Source: an uncultured Clostridia bacterium (GTDB taxonomy: Bacteria; Bacillota; Clostridia; Oscillospirales; Acutalibacteraceae). Taken from it: a stretch of 39,074 nt of DNA. Of this stretch, positions 8,332 to 16,186 are shown piece by piece. Position 1 is the stretch's first letter; the number at the start of each line of letters is the position of its first letter. Both the position numbers and the translations under genes were made by a program. The notes under the pieces are model-generated. The model was not told the DNA's origin and made no database searches. It saw only the letters and a program-made list of their open reading frames with translations. The stretch spans positions 1-39,074 of the forward strand of contig CAJOLX010000010.1 in assembly GCA_905235625.1 (NCBI GenBank). The letters run 5' to 3'.

Positions 8332-9390
8332 TTATATTTTATCGGCTATCGCCTGAGCGACGGAAAAGAGAATGCTGCTGATTATGTAATAGGTCAGCAC
8401 TCCGCTGAACGCGGAAAGGAAAGACAGACCGCCGCGCCTGTAAACGAGCATCGCCTGCAGGTTTTTGTCGGGCGTTTGCTTAACGGCGTTGTCAAGCTCC
8501 CTTTGCGTTTTATTGTAATAAAACCTGTCACCCGCGAAGCCGCAGAAAATTCTGATAATCAAAATCGCGGCGGCGGCAATGAGAAACGGCGTTTTGGCAA
8601 GCTCCCACATCTGGGAGTAAACCGCCTGAAGCTCTTCGGCGGGTATTTCGGTCGCTCCGCTTTCAACGTAAGGATACATCAGCTCCGCCGCCTTCTGAAA
8701 ACCGGAGGCGGAGGAAGCGGCGAGATACACCGTTGAAACGAGCAATATAATGACAAGCCCCTGCTTGTAAAGCTTTCTCGCGAAAAGCCACACGTAGCCG
8801 AAGAAAAATGCCGCCCAGTTGAACGAAACCTTCTGACCGTTTTCAATTCTTTTGAATTTTTCGAGATATTTTCTCACGGAGGACCTCACGAAGGTGGCAA
8901 TTTCGCCGGCGGTGTGCTTGCCGATGATTTCATTTTCGTTTATGCCCGCCGCGGCAACATAAGGATTTTCACGAGGCCTGACGTATGGCGTGAGAGGCGC
9001 TCCGCAGTTTTTGCAGTGAGAATTCTCCGCCGGATTTTCACTGCCGCAGTAAATGCACTTGGTGGTGACGGGCTCGTCCGAATTCGGCATGAGAAGCGCT
9101 CCGCAGCGGCCGCAGTGAGCGAAGTCGGCGGGGTTTTCGCTGCCGCAGACGTGGCACCGCCTTATGTCGGCGCTTTCGGCGTGCGTTTCGGGCTGCTCGT
9201 CATGAGAACCGCCCGCGCTTTCGCGCGACCACCTGTAGCCCGAGGCGTGAAGAGCGTCGTTTGCGCACTTGCCGTTTTCGACCCAGCAGGAGCGGTGCTG
9301 AGGCGTGCCGCAAACGGGGCACACCACAACGTCGTCACCGTCGTGAAGGTGAGAGCCACACGCAGGGCAGGGATAATTTTCATAGTCCAT
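8332..9390 (-). CDS. RING-finger/zinc-ribbon membrane protein with a DUF2628-like domain
   Basis: A 352-residue protein with three predicted zinc-binding modules and a membrane C-terminus. Residues 8-42 form a prokaryotic RING-like knuckle set (CPAC, CPVC, HRSCW, C42). Two zinc ribbons follow: CHVCGSENPADFAHCGRC around 79-96 and CIYCGSENPAENSHCKNC around 112-129. After a linker, NWAAFFFGYVWLFARKLYKQ (about 191-210) is typical of DUF2628. It leads into hydrophobic helices at about 211-225 and 270-290 and near the C-terminus. The soluble zinc domain would therefore face the cytoplasm. GGAGA precedes the ATG, and the gene sits 19 nt after the DUF2974 gene, probably in the same transcript. The role is unknown; bacterial RING-like proteins of this kind are not shown to be ubiquitin ligases. 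Confidence 0.82.
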   Translation of the reverse strand: MDYENYPCPACGSHLHDGDDVVVCPVCGTPQHRSCWVENGKCANDALHASGYRWSRESAGGSHDEQPETHAESADIRRCHVCGSENPADFAHCGRCGALLMPNSDEPVTTKCIYCGSENPAENSHCKNCGAPLTPYVRPRENPYVAAAGINENEIIGKHTAGEIATFVRSSVRKYLEKFKRIENGQKVSFNWAAFFFGYVWLFARKLYKQGLVIILLVSTVYLAASSASGFQKAAELMYPYVESGATEIPAEELQAVYSQMWELAKTPFLIAAAAILIIRIFCGFAGDRFYYNKTQRELDNAVKQTPDKNLQAMLVYRRGGLSFLSAFSGVLTYYIISSILFSVAQAIADKI

Positions 9391-9409
9391 GATATTTCTC
9401 CGAGTTTTT

Positions 9410-10576
9410 TCAGCCGTTTGCAGTAACTACTCTCGCGGCGATAATATCGGCTGCGCGATCCGCGGCATTGTCTTTGGCGTTCCTTGCCGCCTTGAGCAGC
9501 AGCTTGCCCGCTCCGGAAAACGCATCCCAAAAATCCTGTTTTATCTGAGGGTCAATTTCTTTGTAAGCCGACACGGCTCCTCCCACGGCTGATTTAAGAT
9601 GCTTTGAAAACTCCGTAAGAGTGAGCACTCCGGTTGCCTGAGTAACGGCGGATACCACCGAGCCAACGGCAGCTATGTTGGACTGAGAGAGGCTGTCCAC
9701 AAGGGAAGCGAGCCATTCGTCGGTAAGCTTTGCCATGAAGTTAGTGTCATCCTTAACGACGAACTCTCCGTCTTTTATCTGCCAGGTGCCCAGGTCATGC
9801 TGGAAAGCGCCCGTGAGCCTGCTGCTTTTGACCGCTTTATAGTCATAGTCGTGGCAGAGCATCATGCCCACCATTGACGATGAGGGAACGTAATGCCTGT
9901 AGCCGGGCAGAAGCTCCGTGTAAGCGGGGGTGTTGAAAAGATGATAATTGCTGTAGCCGGGGCCGTCGTAGTTATAGACGGAAACTATTCTGCCGCGGGT
10001 TTCTTCACTGCACTTTATTGCGGTGCGAAGAGCGATGTTGCCGCCCTTTGAGTGGCCCGCGATATAGATTTTTCCGCTGTATTTCGCCGCGGCGCTTTCA
10101 AGATGATTAAGAGCGAGGTCGTAGGCGGGGGTGCCTTCGTTGACTATGAGGTCAAGGTCTTCGACCCAGCCTGCTATTGAATCGTCTGTGCCTCTGAAAA
10201 TGACGGCTATGTCGCCCGTGGGCAAAACGAACGTGCCTGCGCAGTATTGCAGGGCGGGCTCGGTGCTGAAAACTTCCTCAACTGCGGCAATTTTCATCTC
10301 GCCGAATCTTTTTGTTTCCGCCATTGCCATGAGCACTTCGCTGGTCTTTTTGGAAATCATAAGCCCGAGCGGCTTATGCTCGTTTCCCCTCAAATCAAAA
10401 AGCTCGTTGCACGCATACGAAAAATCGGTTTCTTCATCTTCAAAAGAGGATGAAACCACCTTCTCCAGAGGCATGTAGATGACCTCGCAAAGAGCGAGAG
10501 CGTCCGCATCGCCGAACGGCCTTTCCTTAAATGAAACGTCTGCGAATTCTTTAATGTAATCTTTTGATGACGGCAT
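9410..10576 (-). CDS. DUF2974 (Mbeg1-like) lipase-fold protein
   Basis: A 388-residue predicted alpha/beta hydrolase of the DUF2974/Mbeg1-like group, related to class 3 lipases. The nucleophile elbow is IYIAGHSKGGNIAL, with Ser176 in the classic GxSxG. Upstream, DIAVIFRGTDDSIAGWVEDL (about 122-141) is the oxyanion and lid region seen in class 3 lipases. Later VYNYDGPGY fits the strand after the elbow. No signal peptide is present. The C-terminal third (residues about 290-380) is Ala-rich and helical. GAGGAGG lies before the ATG. It follows pheA by 53 nt and precedes the RING/zinc-ribbon gene by 19 nt. The substrate is not established for this family as far as I know. Confidence 0.85.
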   Translation of the reverse strand: MPSSKDYIKEFADVSFKERPFGDADALALCEVIYMPLEKVVSSSFEDEETDFSYACNELFDLRGNEHKPLGLMISKKTSEVLMAMAETKRFGEMKIAAVEEVFSTEPALQYCAGTFVLPTGDIAVIFRGTDDSIAGWVEDLDLIVNEGTPAYDLALNHLESAAAKYSGKIYIAGHSKGGNIALRTAIKCSEETRGRIVSVYNYDGPGYSNYHLFNTPAYTELLPGYRHYVPSSSMVGMMLCHDYDYKAVKSSRLTGAFQHDLGTWQIKDGEFVVKDDTNFMAKLTDEWLASLVDSLSQSNIAAVGSVVSAVTQATGVLTLTEFSKHLKSAVGGAVSAYKEIDPQIKQDFWDAFSGAGKLLLKAARNAKDNAADRAADIIAARVVTANG

Positions 10577-10629
10577 TGCGATAACCTCCTCGTAATTTGA
10601 AAAATATTTTTACGCGCCTTAAGCGGCGG

Positions 10630-11751
10630 TCAGTTTTTGATTTTGAATATATCTCTGTCGGAAAGGTCGGAGCCTGCGGCGTAGTGCCCTATGATTTTTA
10701 TCGTTTCGCACTGCTGAGAAAGCTCGCCGAGCATTTTAACGCCGTTTTCGCTCGTTTCGTCGCCCTCAAGCTCCGCGTAAAAATAATATTGCCACGCTTT
10801 CTGCTTAACCGAGCGGGAACGGAGCGCCAGCATATTAAATCCGTTTTCGCCTATGATATTTATCGCTTTTGCGAGAGCGCCCGCAACGTTGTTCACCGTG
10901 AACATCATGATGAACCTGCCGTCCTTCGAGCCTTTTGAAATATAATCCGCTCTCGAGAAAACTCCGAATTTGGTTGTGTTGCTGCCGCTTTCGTTAATGT
11001 CGTGGTCAAGCACCTCGAGCCCGAAGGTTTTGGCGGCTTCGTCGCTCGCTATGGCGGCAACGTTCTTTTCCGCGCTTTCGGCAACGAGCTGAGCGGCGTA
11101 AGAAGTGCTTGAAACGGCTCTGACGGACCAGCCGCGGCTGTTTACGTATTTTTCGCACTGAGCGAGCGCCTGAGAATGGCTGAGCACGAGCTCGATATCC
11201 TCAACCGAAGCGCCGGGCTTCGCGAGCAGATTGTGAACGACTGGCAGGGTGAAAGCTCCGGTGAGCTTGAGCGAGCCGTCAAACATAAGGTCCATGACCG
11301 CGCCCACTTCGCCCGCGTAGCTGTTTTCGACCGGTATCACGGCGCAGTCGCATTCTCCGCTTTCGACCGAGGCGTAAGCGTCGCTGAAAGAGGGGTAAGC
11401 CTTATGCACGGCGCCCGGGAAAATGGTTTTTGCGGCGATGTGCGCAAAAGCCCCTTCCTCGCCGTTGTAAGCGACCTTCATGCCCTCGTTGAGCCTGTTT
11501 TGATACCTGTTTGAAAGGTTCATCAAGTTCTCCATAAAATCAACGTAATACGGAGCGAACTTTTGATTTTGAAGCTTCGAGAGATTATCGCTTAAAATGG
11601 CGCTTTCCGCGTCCCTGTCGAGAATGGGCAGACCGTGCGTCTTTTTATATTCCGCGAGAAGAGCGGACTGCGACATCCTTTTTTCAAAAAGGGCGAGCAT
11701 TTCACCGTCCGTTTTGCTTATTTCTTCTCTGATTTTTTCTATTTCGTTCAT
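10630..11751 (-). CDS. pheA: Bifunctional chorismate mutase/prephenate dehydratase (P-protein)
   Basis: Converts chorismate to prephenate and then phenylpyruvate for phenylalanine synthesis. In 373 residues the order is an AroQ-type chorismate mutase (about 1-85, IREEISKTDGEMLALFEKRM), a prephenate dehydratase (about 91-268, with VAYNGEEGAFAH, CAVIPVENSYAGEV and SHSQALAQCEKY) and an ACT domain (about 278-360, NNVAGALAKAINIIGENGFN). Two details differ from textbook PheA. The dehydratase TRF motif reads TTKF at 259-262. The ACT ESRP Phe-binding motif is not recognisable (LRSRS instead). AAGGAA precedes the ATG. It lies 30 nt after the symporter gene of the sulfosugar cassette, with no promoter or terminator that I can see between them. 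Confidence 0.92.
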   Translation of the reverse strand: MNEIEKIREEISKTDGEMLALFEKRMSQSALLAEYKKTHGLPILDRDAESAILSDNLSKLQNQKFAPYYVDFMENLMNLSNRYQNRLNEGMKVAYNGEEGAFAHIAAKTIFPGAVHKAYPSFSDAYASVESGECDCAVIPVENSYAGEVGAVMDLMFDGSLKLTGAFTLPVVHNLLAKPGASVEDIELVLSHSQALAQCEKYVNSRGWSVRAVSSTSYAAQLVAESAEKNVAAIASDEAAKTFGLEVLDHDINESGSNTTKFGVFSRADYISKGSKDGRFIMMFTVNNVAGALAKAINIIGENGFNMLALRSRSVKQKAWQYYFYAELEGDETSENGVKMLGELSQQCETIKIIGHYAAGSDLSDRDIFKIKN

Positions 11752-11781
11752 ATTTTTCCTTCCCCGTGAAGAAACGGCGGA

Positions 11782-13215
11782 TTATTCCGCGGCCTCTTCC
11801 TCGGCATTTGAGGCGGTTTTTCTTTGCGCCTCAAGGTCATTGCGCATTATTTCAAGATTTTGTTTATTGAATTTGTAGAAGAAGCCGAGCAGCGCAAACA
11901 TTACGGCGAGCACGATTGCAGGCACGAGAGTGGAGGCGTCGTAAAGCCTTGTGAGCACGCCTTCGCCCTGATTGCCTATGGAGTTTACGTTGTAGCCGAT
12001 AATGCCGAGCAGAGCGGCTGAGCCAGAGCCCGCGAGAGTCTGACCGAGCTTTCTCATGAATGAGAATATCGAGTAGCAGGAGCCTTCTTCCTGCCTGCCG
12101 GTGCGAAGCTCGTGATAGTCGATAACGTCCATAACGAGCGCCCAAACTTCAAGCACAAGGAAGGTCTGACCTGCTCCGCTCAGAAGGCAGAGAGCGAGGA
12201 ACACGTAAGGATTTTCGCAAAGAGGGGTAAATCTGAGCAGGTACATGATAACGTTTATCACGCTCGAAAAAGCGAGGCCCGCGGCGCAGATTTCCTTTTT
12301 GCCGTATTTTCTTATGAGCTTGCCCATGAAGGGTATGAACACCGCCATGGGGAGGTAGGTGCATATCGTTACGAGAGAGAAAAGACCCGGCTTTTCAAAA
12401 TAATCCTTGAAAAGATAGTTGTAATAGGTCTGAGTGTACTGCTGAAACGCGATAAGAAGCATGGAGGCTATGCCGACCACCATGAATTCCTTGTTGGTGA
12501 TAAGGTTGCCGACGGTTTTGAAGATGTTGTATTTTTCGCCGGACTTTTTCTTCGTTACCACAACGCGCTCTTTCGTCATCTTGAAGTGGGCGAAATAAAC
12601 GACTATCGAGAGAGCGGCGACCGCGGCGACGGCGATGAAAAACTTGCGGGAATCAAGCACCTTGTTGCCTGCGTCATTTATCGAATAAACGAAAAGGGGC
12701 ATGAGAATCTGAGCGGGCAGACCGCCGAGACCCGCGCCTATCGAGCGCCACATTGAGAGAGAGGCGCGCTCAATCTCATCGTCCGTTATAACGCTTGCGA
12801 GCGAGCCGAAGGGGATGTTTACGCAGGTGTACATCATGCCGTAAAAAATGTAGGTGACGTAGGCGTAAACGAGATATTGAGCGGCTGTGAGACCGGGCAT
12901 CTTCGTAAACATCAAAACGCCCGCTATCGCAAGAGGAATTGAGAAGCCGAGGATGTAGGGGCGAAATCTGCCGTATTTGGTAGGCTTTCTCGAATCTATG
13001 AACGCTCCCCACATCGGGTCGTTGACAGCGTCCCAAATTCTCGCAACAAGCAGCAGCAGAGACGCCTGACCGGGGTTTATGCCGAGAACGTCGGTGTAAA
13101 ACATCAGCTGAAACGGCGTGATGATGCCGAAGGTGAGAAGACCCGCGGTGTCGCCGAGAGCGTAGCCGATCTTATCCTTCATTTTAATGCCGTGAGTAGA
13201 ATTGTTTTCCTGCAT
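11782..13215 (-). CDS. GPH-family sugar:cation symporter, probable sulfoquinovose/SQ-glycoside importer
   Basis: A 477-residue, 12-helix major facilitator of the glycoside-pentoside-hexuronide (MelB-like) family. Supporting motifs are IGYALGDTAGLLTFG near the N-terminus, the early loop YGRFRPYILG with its preceding RKPTK, and the late DVIDYHELRTGRQEEGSCYS typical of GPH proteins. E. coli YihO and YihP, from the sulfoquinovose locus, belong to the same family, and here the gene is the sixth of a sulfoglycolysis-type cassette. Import of sulfoquinovose or sulfoquinovosyl glycerol is therefore the likely role. GGAGAGG lies just before the ATG at 13215, which starts 18 nt after the TauE gene ends. 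The C-terminal tail is charged (EAQRKTASNAEEEAAE). Substrate is inferred from context only. Confidence 0.83.
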   Translation of the reverse strand: MQENNSTHGIKMKDKIGYALGDTAGLLTFGIITPFQLMFYTDVLGINPGQASLLLLVARIWDAVNDPMWGAFIDSRKPTKYGRFRPYILGFSIPLAIAGVLMFTKMPGLTAAQYLVYAYVTYIFYGMMYTCVNIPFGSLASVITDDEIERASLSMWRSIGAGLGGLPAQILMPLFVYSINDAGNKVLDSRKFFIAVAAVAALSIVVYFAHFKMTKERVVVTKKKSGEKYNIFKTVGNLITNKEFMVVGIASMLLIAFQQYTQTYYNYLFKDYFEKPGLFSLVTICTYLPMAVFIPFMGKLIRKYGKKEICAAGLAFSSVINVIMYLLRFTPLCENPYVFLALCLLSGAGQTFLVLEVWALVMDVIDYHELRTGRQEEGSCYSIFSFMRKLGQTLAGSGSAALLGIIGYNVNSIGNQGEGVLTRLYDASTLVPAIVLAVMFALLGFFYKFNKQNLEIMRNDLEAQRKTASNAEEEAAE

Positions 13216-13233
13216 TGAAACCTCTCCAGATTG

Positions 13234-13971
13234 TTATTTTGCCAAAAGAGATATTCCGCTTATAAGCATAAGCACATAAGTGAGTATTAAAAATACCTCT
13301 TTGTTTAATTTTTTGTAAATTATTTTGCCTATCAGCAGCGCCGCGGCAAGCACGGCGATTGATATAAGAGTGAGCCTTACGGTGGGCGGAGTAAAGTAGC
13401 CGGCGCGGTAATCCCACAAAGCTATGAGGCCGTTCAGCAGTATCCACGACGCCGAAACGGTTGAGCGAAATTCGTCCTTATCGGTCATTTTGCTCGATGC
13501 GTAGGTTACGAGCAATGGCCCGCCGCAAACGAAAATGCCGTGCACCGTGCCCGCGGAAACAAGCACGAACAAATTAACGACAGCAGGCAGCTTTTTGTCG
13601 TCCGTTTTGCGAAAATGTCTGACCGCGTTGTAAATCGCAAACAGTATGACCAAAACGCCGAGAATTCTGCATATGAGCGCCTCGTCATCGGAAAGGCTGA
13701 AATGCCTGTTTATCAAAACGCCGATTACCATGCCCGCGAGCATTCCGCCGAGCATTTTGGCAAGCTCTTTGTAATTAACTTGTTTGTAATTGGGCACCGC
13801 TATCGCGAAAGAAGCGGCAAGCCCTAAAACGTTCAGTATCGGCTTCGCTACGGCATATCCTACCGCCATTATGGAAAACGGCATGGCAAGCACCGTGCCC
13901 GCAAAGCCCGTGATGCACTGAACGACGTTTGACAGTAAAACTATTATCAGAAAGATGACCTGTCGATGCAT
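13234..13971 (-). CDS. TauE/SafE-family exporter, probable dihydroxypropanesulfonate export
   Basis: A 245-residue integral membrane protein with about 7-8 hydrophobic helices. The N-terminal CITGFAGTVLAMP and a second half repeating the pattern (VHGIFVCGGPLLVTYASSKM) are hallmarks of the TauE/SafE anion-exporter family, many of which move sulfonates or sulfite. Its ATG shares one base with the TGA of the isomerase gene (TGATG at 13973-13969), so translation is probably coupled. In a fermentative sulfoglycolysis pathway the C3 sulfonate end product must leave the cell, and TauE-family genes occur in described sulfo-TAL clusters. Direction and substrate are inferences from family and neighbourhood. 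Confidence 0.84.
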   Translation of the reverse strand: MHRQVIFLIIVLLSNVVQCITGFAGTVLAMPFSIMAVGYAVAKPILNVLGLAASFAIAVPNYKQVNYKELAKMLGGMLAGMVIGVLINRHFSLSDDEALICRILGVLVILFAIYNAVRHFRKTDDKKLPAVVNLFVLVSAGTVHGIFVCGGPLLVTYASSKMTDKDEFRSTVSASWILLNGLIALWDYRAGYFTPPTVRLTLISIAVLAAALLIGKIIYKKLNKEVFLILTYVLMLISGISLLAK

Positions 13972-15305
13972 CAGAATTCACATACCTCAATTCCGAGCAT
14001 ATTTGCGAAGCATTCGAGCTCCTTTGAAATATCGCCCATCGCAACGGCGAAGTGGGGCTCCCAGCCGTCTTTGACCGCCGAGGTGACAACGTCGTAGGCG
14101 CTCCTTTCGGTTTTTACCACCATTGAAGCGCCGTAAAACTGCTTTGGCTTGTCGAGCGCCTCGCCCTTTGCGATAAAGAGCCTGAACGAGCCGTCGCTTT
14201 CGCGGCCTATGCGCAAAACGGTGACCGCGGGCTCGGCTTTGCAGCCGAACTCAAGGGTGGGGCCTATCTTTCTGTTGCAGTGCACGCCTGCGCAGGCGCC
14301 GGTATCCTCTCTCGCAAGGGAGCAGGGCGCCATGCCGCAGTGCCAGAAGGTCACCGTGTTTTCGCTTTCATCGAGCGAAACGGGGTCGCCGAAGAACGCG
14401 CTCTTGCCCGTGAGAGAAGAGGCGATATACATTGACAGCGCGCCGTATGAATCCGCCTCGCACGCGGCGGGAATGCCCAGGTCGTTGAGTATGCCGAGCA
14501 CGGAGCAGACGGGCGTGCCGAAGGAAGTGAAGAAATCGGGCCAGCAGCGGCTCGCGAGAGCGCCTATGCCGTTGTCTTTAACGTATTCGTCATAAGCTCT
14601 GTAAAGCCTCGCGAAGTCAAGCACGTTTTTGCCGTCAATCGAGTCAAGCCCGGTTATTCTTTCTTTTGCGTCTTTGAGATATTCGGCGGCTTCTTCGTCG
14701 GAATAAGCCTTTGCTTTTTCTATCAGCTCTCTCGCCTCAATGCTCGTGAGGGTTACTCCGAAGGTTTTGAGCATATCCGCGTCAAGCGCTCTGCCGAAGC
14801 CGAAGCCCTGAGGGGTGTGACCCACTTGAAGGAGCTTTAAGCTCTTCATGCTCTTAATGAGCCTTGCGGAGCTTACGGCTGCCGAAATTTCTTTTATGAC
14901 CCGCTCTTCGTCGGGCGAGCCGAAAACGTATTCAAAGCTTCTGCCGCAGCTTCTCATGGCGTTCGCGGCGGAGAAAGCTCCCGTAAGGGAATTGAGGCGA
15001 AGCCTCGTGCCGTCGATGACGGGCTCTCTGAGAGTCCAGAGAATTACGGGGCAGTCAAAGCGCTTTATCACCTCAAAGACGTAGGCGGAGTTAGCGAAAG
15101 TGAGATTTTGCACTATCACCGCGTCGGGCGAAACGACGTCGAGATAATCCGACAGGCTGTCGACCGTTAAGAGCATATCGTCGGGCGCGGCAAAGCCGCC
15201 GTCAATATCTTTGAGCATTTTCACGCTCTCGTCAAAAAGCCTGCGGGCGCTTTCAAGGTGGAAGGTTCCCACACCTATGGGTACGTATACGGGGGTAAAG
15301 CTCAT
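13971..15305 (-). CDS. Fucose/arabinose-isomerase-like sugar isomerase, probable sulfoquinovose isomerase
   Basis: A 444-residue member of the L-fucose isomerase-like superfamily. The C-terminal half carries the family's metal-ligand pattern: Glu283 in CEADSYGALSMYI, Asp307 in FFGDPV and His322 in WHCGMAPCSLA. The N-terminal half holds alternating Rossmann-like strands (DAVIVQNLTF, CPVILWTLREP). In the cassette it would convert sulfoquinovose to 6-deoxy-6-sulfofructose, the substrate of the transaldolase. AGAGGA lies 9 nt before the ATG at 15305, 4 nt after the reductase stop. The superfamily assignment is firm. The substrate is inferred from neighbours; other sulfo- or deoxy-sugars are possible, and I cannot say from memory that all described sulfo-TAL isomerases share this fold. 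Confidence 0.82.
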   Translation of the reverse strand: MSFTPVYVPIGVGTFHLESARRLFDESVKMLKDIDGGFAAPDDMLLTVDSLSDYLDVVSPDAVIVQNLTFANSAYVFEVIKRFDCPVILWTLREPVIDGTRLRLNSLTGAFSAANAMRSCGRSFEYVFGSPDEERVIKEISAAVSSARLIKSMKSLKLLQVGHTPQGFGFGRALDADMLKTFGVTLTSIEARELIEKAKAYSDEEAAEYLKDAKERITGLDSIDGKNVLDFARLYRAYDEYVKDNGIGALASRCWPDFFTSFGTPVCSVLGILNDLGIPAACEADSYGALSMYIASSLTGKSAFFGDPVSLDESENTVTFWHCGMAPCSLAREDTGACAGVHCNRKIGPTLEFGCKAEPAVTVLRIGRESDGSFRLFIAKGEALDKPKQFYGASMVVKTERSAYDVVTSAVKDGWEPHFAVAMGDISKELECFANMLGIEVCEF

Positions 15306-15309
15306 CTTA

Positions 15310-16173
15310 TTATTCCTCTGTTCCGTTTACTAACATGTAAGTTGCGCGATAATCCATTTTGCCCATGCCGAGCTCCATGCCCTTGTCAAAAATCCTCTTC
15401 ACGTTGTTGAGGCCGGGCATATCGAAGCCCTGCTGCTCGCTGAGCTTTTTGGCGATGGTGACGTCTTTGTGCTCGTTTTCGAGCGAAAACGCCGTGGTCC
15501 AGTTTTTATTTTTGAGATTTTCTTTTTGCGATTCAAGATAGAAGTTGCCCGCTCCGCCGTAGGAAACGGCAGTGGCGAAATCATCGACTGAAATGCCGAG
15601 ACGGGTCGCGAGACCGAGCGTTTCGTTAACGGCGTTTTGAATTTCGGCAACGAGAGCGTTGTGGCAGATTTTCATCGTGATGCCCGTGCCGTTTTCGCCC
15701 ATTCTTATCACGTTGCAGCCCATGTATCTCACTATGGGCTCAATAACGGGGAAGAGCTCCTCGTCGCAGCCTACGAGAATGCCGAGAGTGCCGTCAATAG
15801 CGGCGGGCTTTGATTTAACGACGGGAGCGTCGGCAAACTGAGCGCCCTTCGCCTTTATCATCTGAGCCACCTCGAGCGAAACCGACGGGTCTATCGTGCT
15901 CATATCTATGCAAATCTTGCTGCTGTCAATGTAAGGCAAAAGCTCGGTGTAAACGCCCTTCACGTGCTCCGATTTCGGCACCATGGTGATTATGACGTCC
16001 GCGTTCTTTGCCACTTCAACGTTGTTTTCGCAGGGCACGGCGCCGAGCTGCGCAAGCTTCTCGACCTGAGCCTTGTTAAGGTCGGAAACGTAAACCTTGT
16101 CGTCATGCTTCTTAACGATGTTTGCGCTCATGCTCTCGCCCATTATGCCGAGGCCTATAAATCCTATTTTCAT
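15310..16173 (-). CDS. 3-Hydroxyisobutyrate-dehydrogenase-family reductase, probable sulfolactaldehyde reductase
   Basis: A 287-residue NAD(P)-dependent beta-hydroxyacid dehydrogenase. It has the dinucleotide motif GFIGLGIMGESM (residues 4-15), the substrate loop DAPVVKSKPAAIDGTL (115-130) and the catalytic Lys168 with Asn172 in GTGITMKICHN. The substrate loop usually reads DAPVSGG; here it carries Lys120 and Lys122. In E. coli YihU, the sulfolactaldehyde reductase of the same family, I recall PVGRTS at this site, with the Arg contacting the sulfonate. Lys120 aligns with that Arg. The predicted reaction is sulfolactaldehyde plus NADH to 2,3-dihydroxypropane-1-sulfonate. The gene lies 13 nt after the transaldolase and 4 nt before the isomerase. 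Family is certain; specificity is inferred from the loop and the cassette. Confidence 0.86.
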   Translation of the reverse strand: MKIGFIGLGIMGESMSANIVKKHDDKVYVSDLNKAQVEKLAQLGAVPCENNVEVAKNADVIITMVPKSEHVKGVYTELLPYIDSSKICIDMSTIDPSVSLEVAQMIKAKGAQFADAPVVKSKPAAIDGTLGILVGCDEELFPVIEPIVRYMGCNVIRMGENGTGITMKICHNALVAEIQNAVNETLGLATRLGISVDDFATAVSYGGAGNFYLESQKENLKNKNWTTAFSLENEHKDVTIAKKLSEQQGFDMPGLNNVKRIFDKGMELGMGKMDYRATYMLVNGTEE

Positions 16174-16186
16174 ATTCCGCTTCTCC

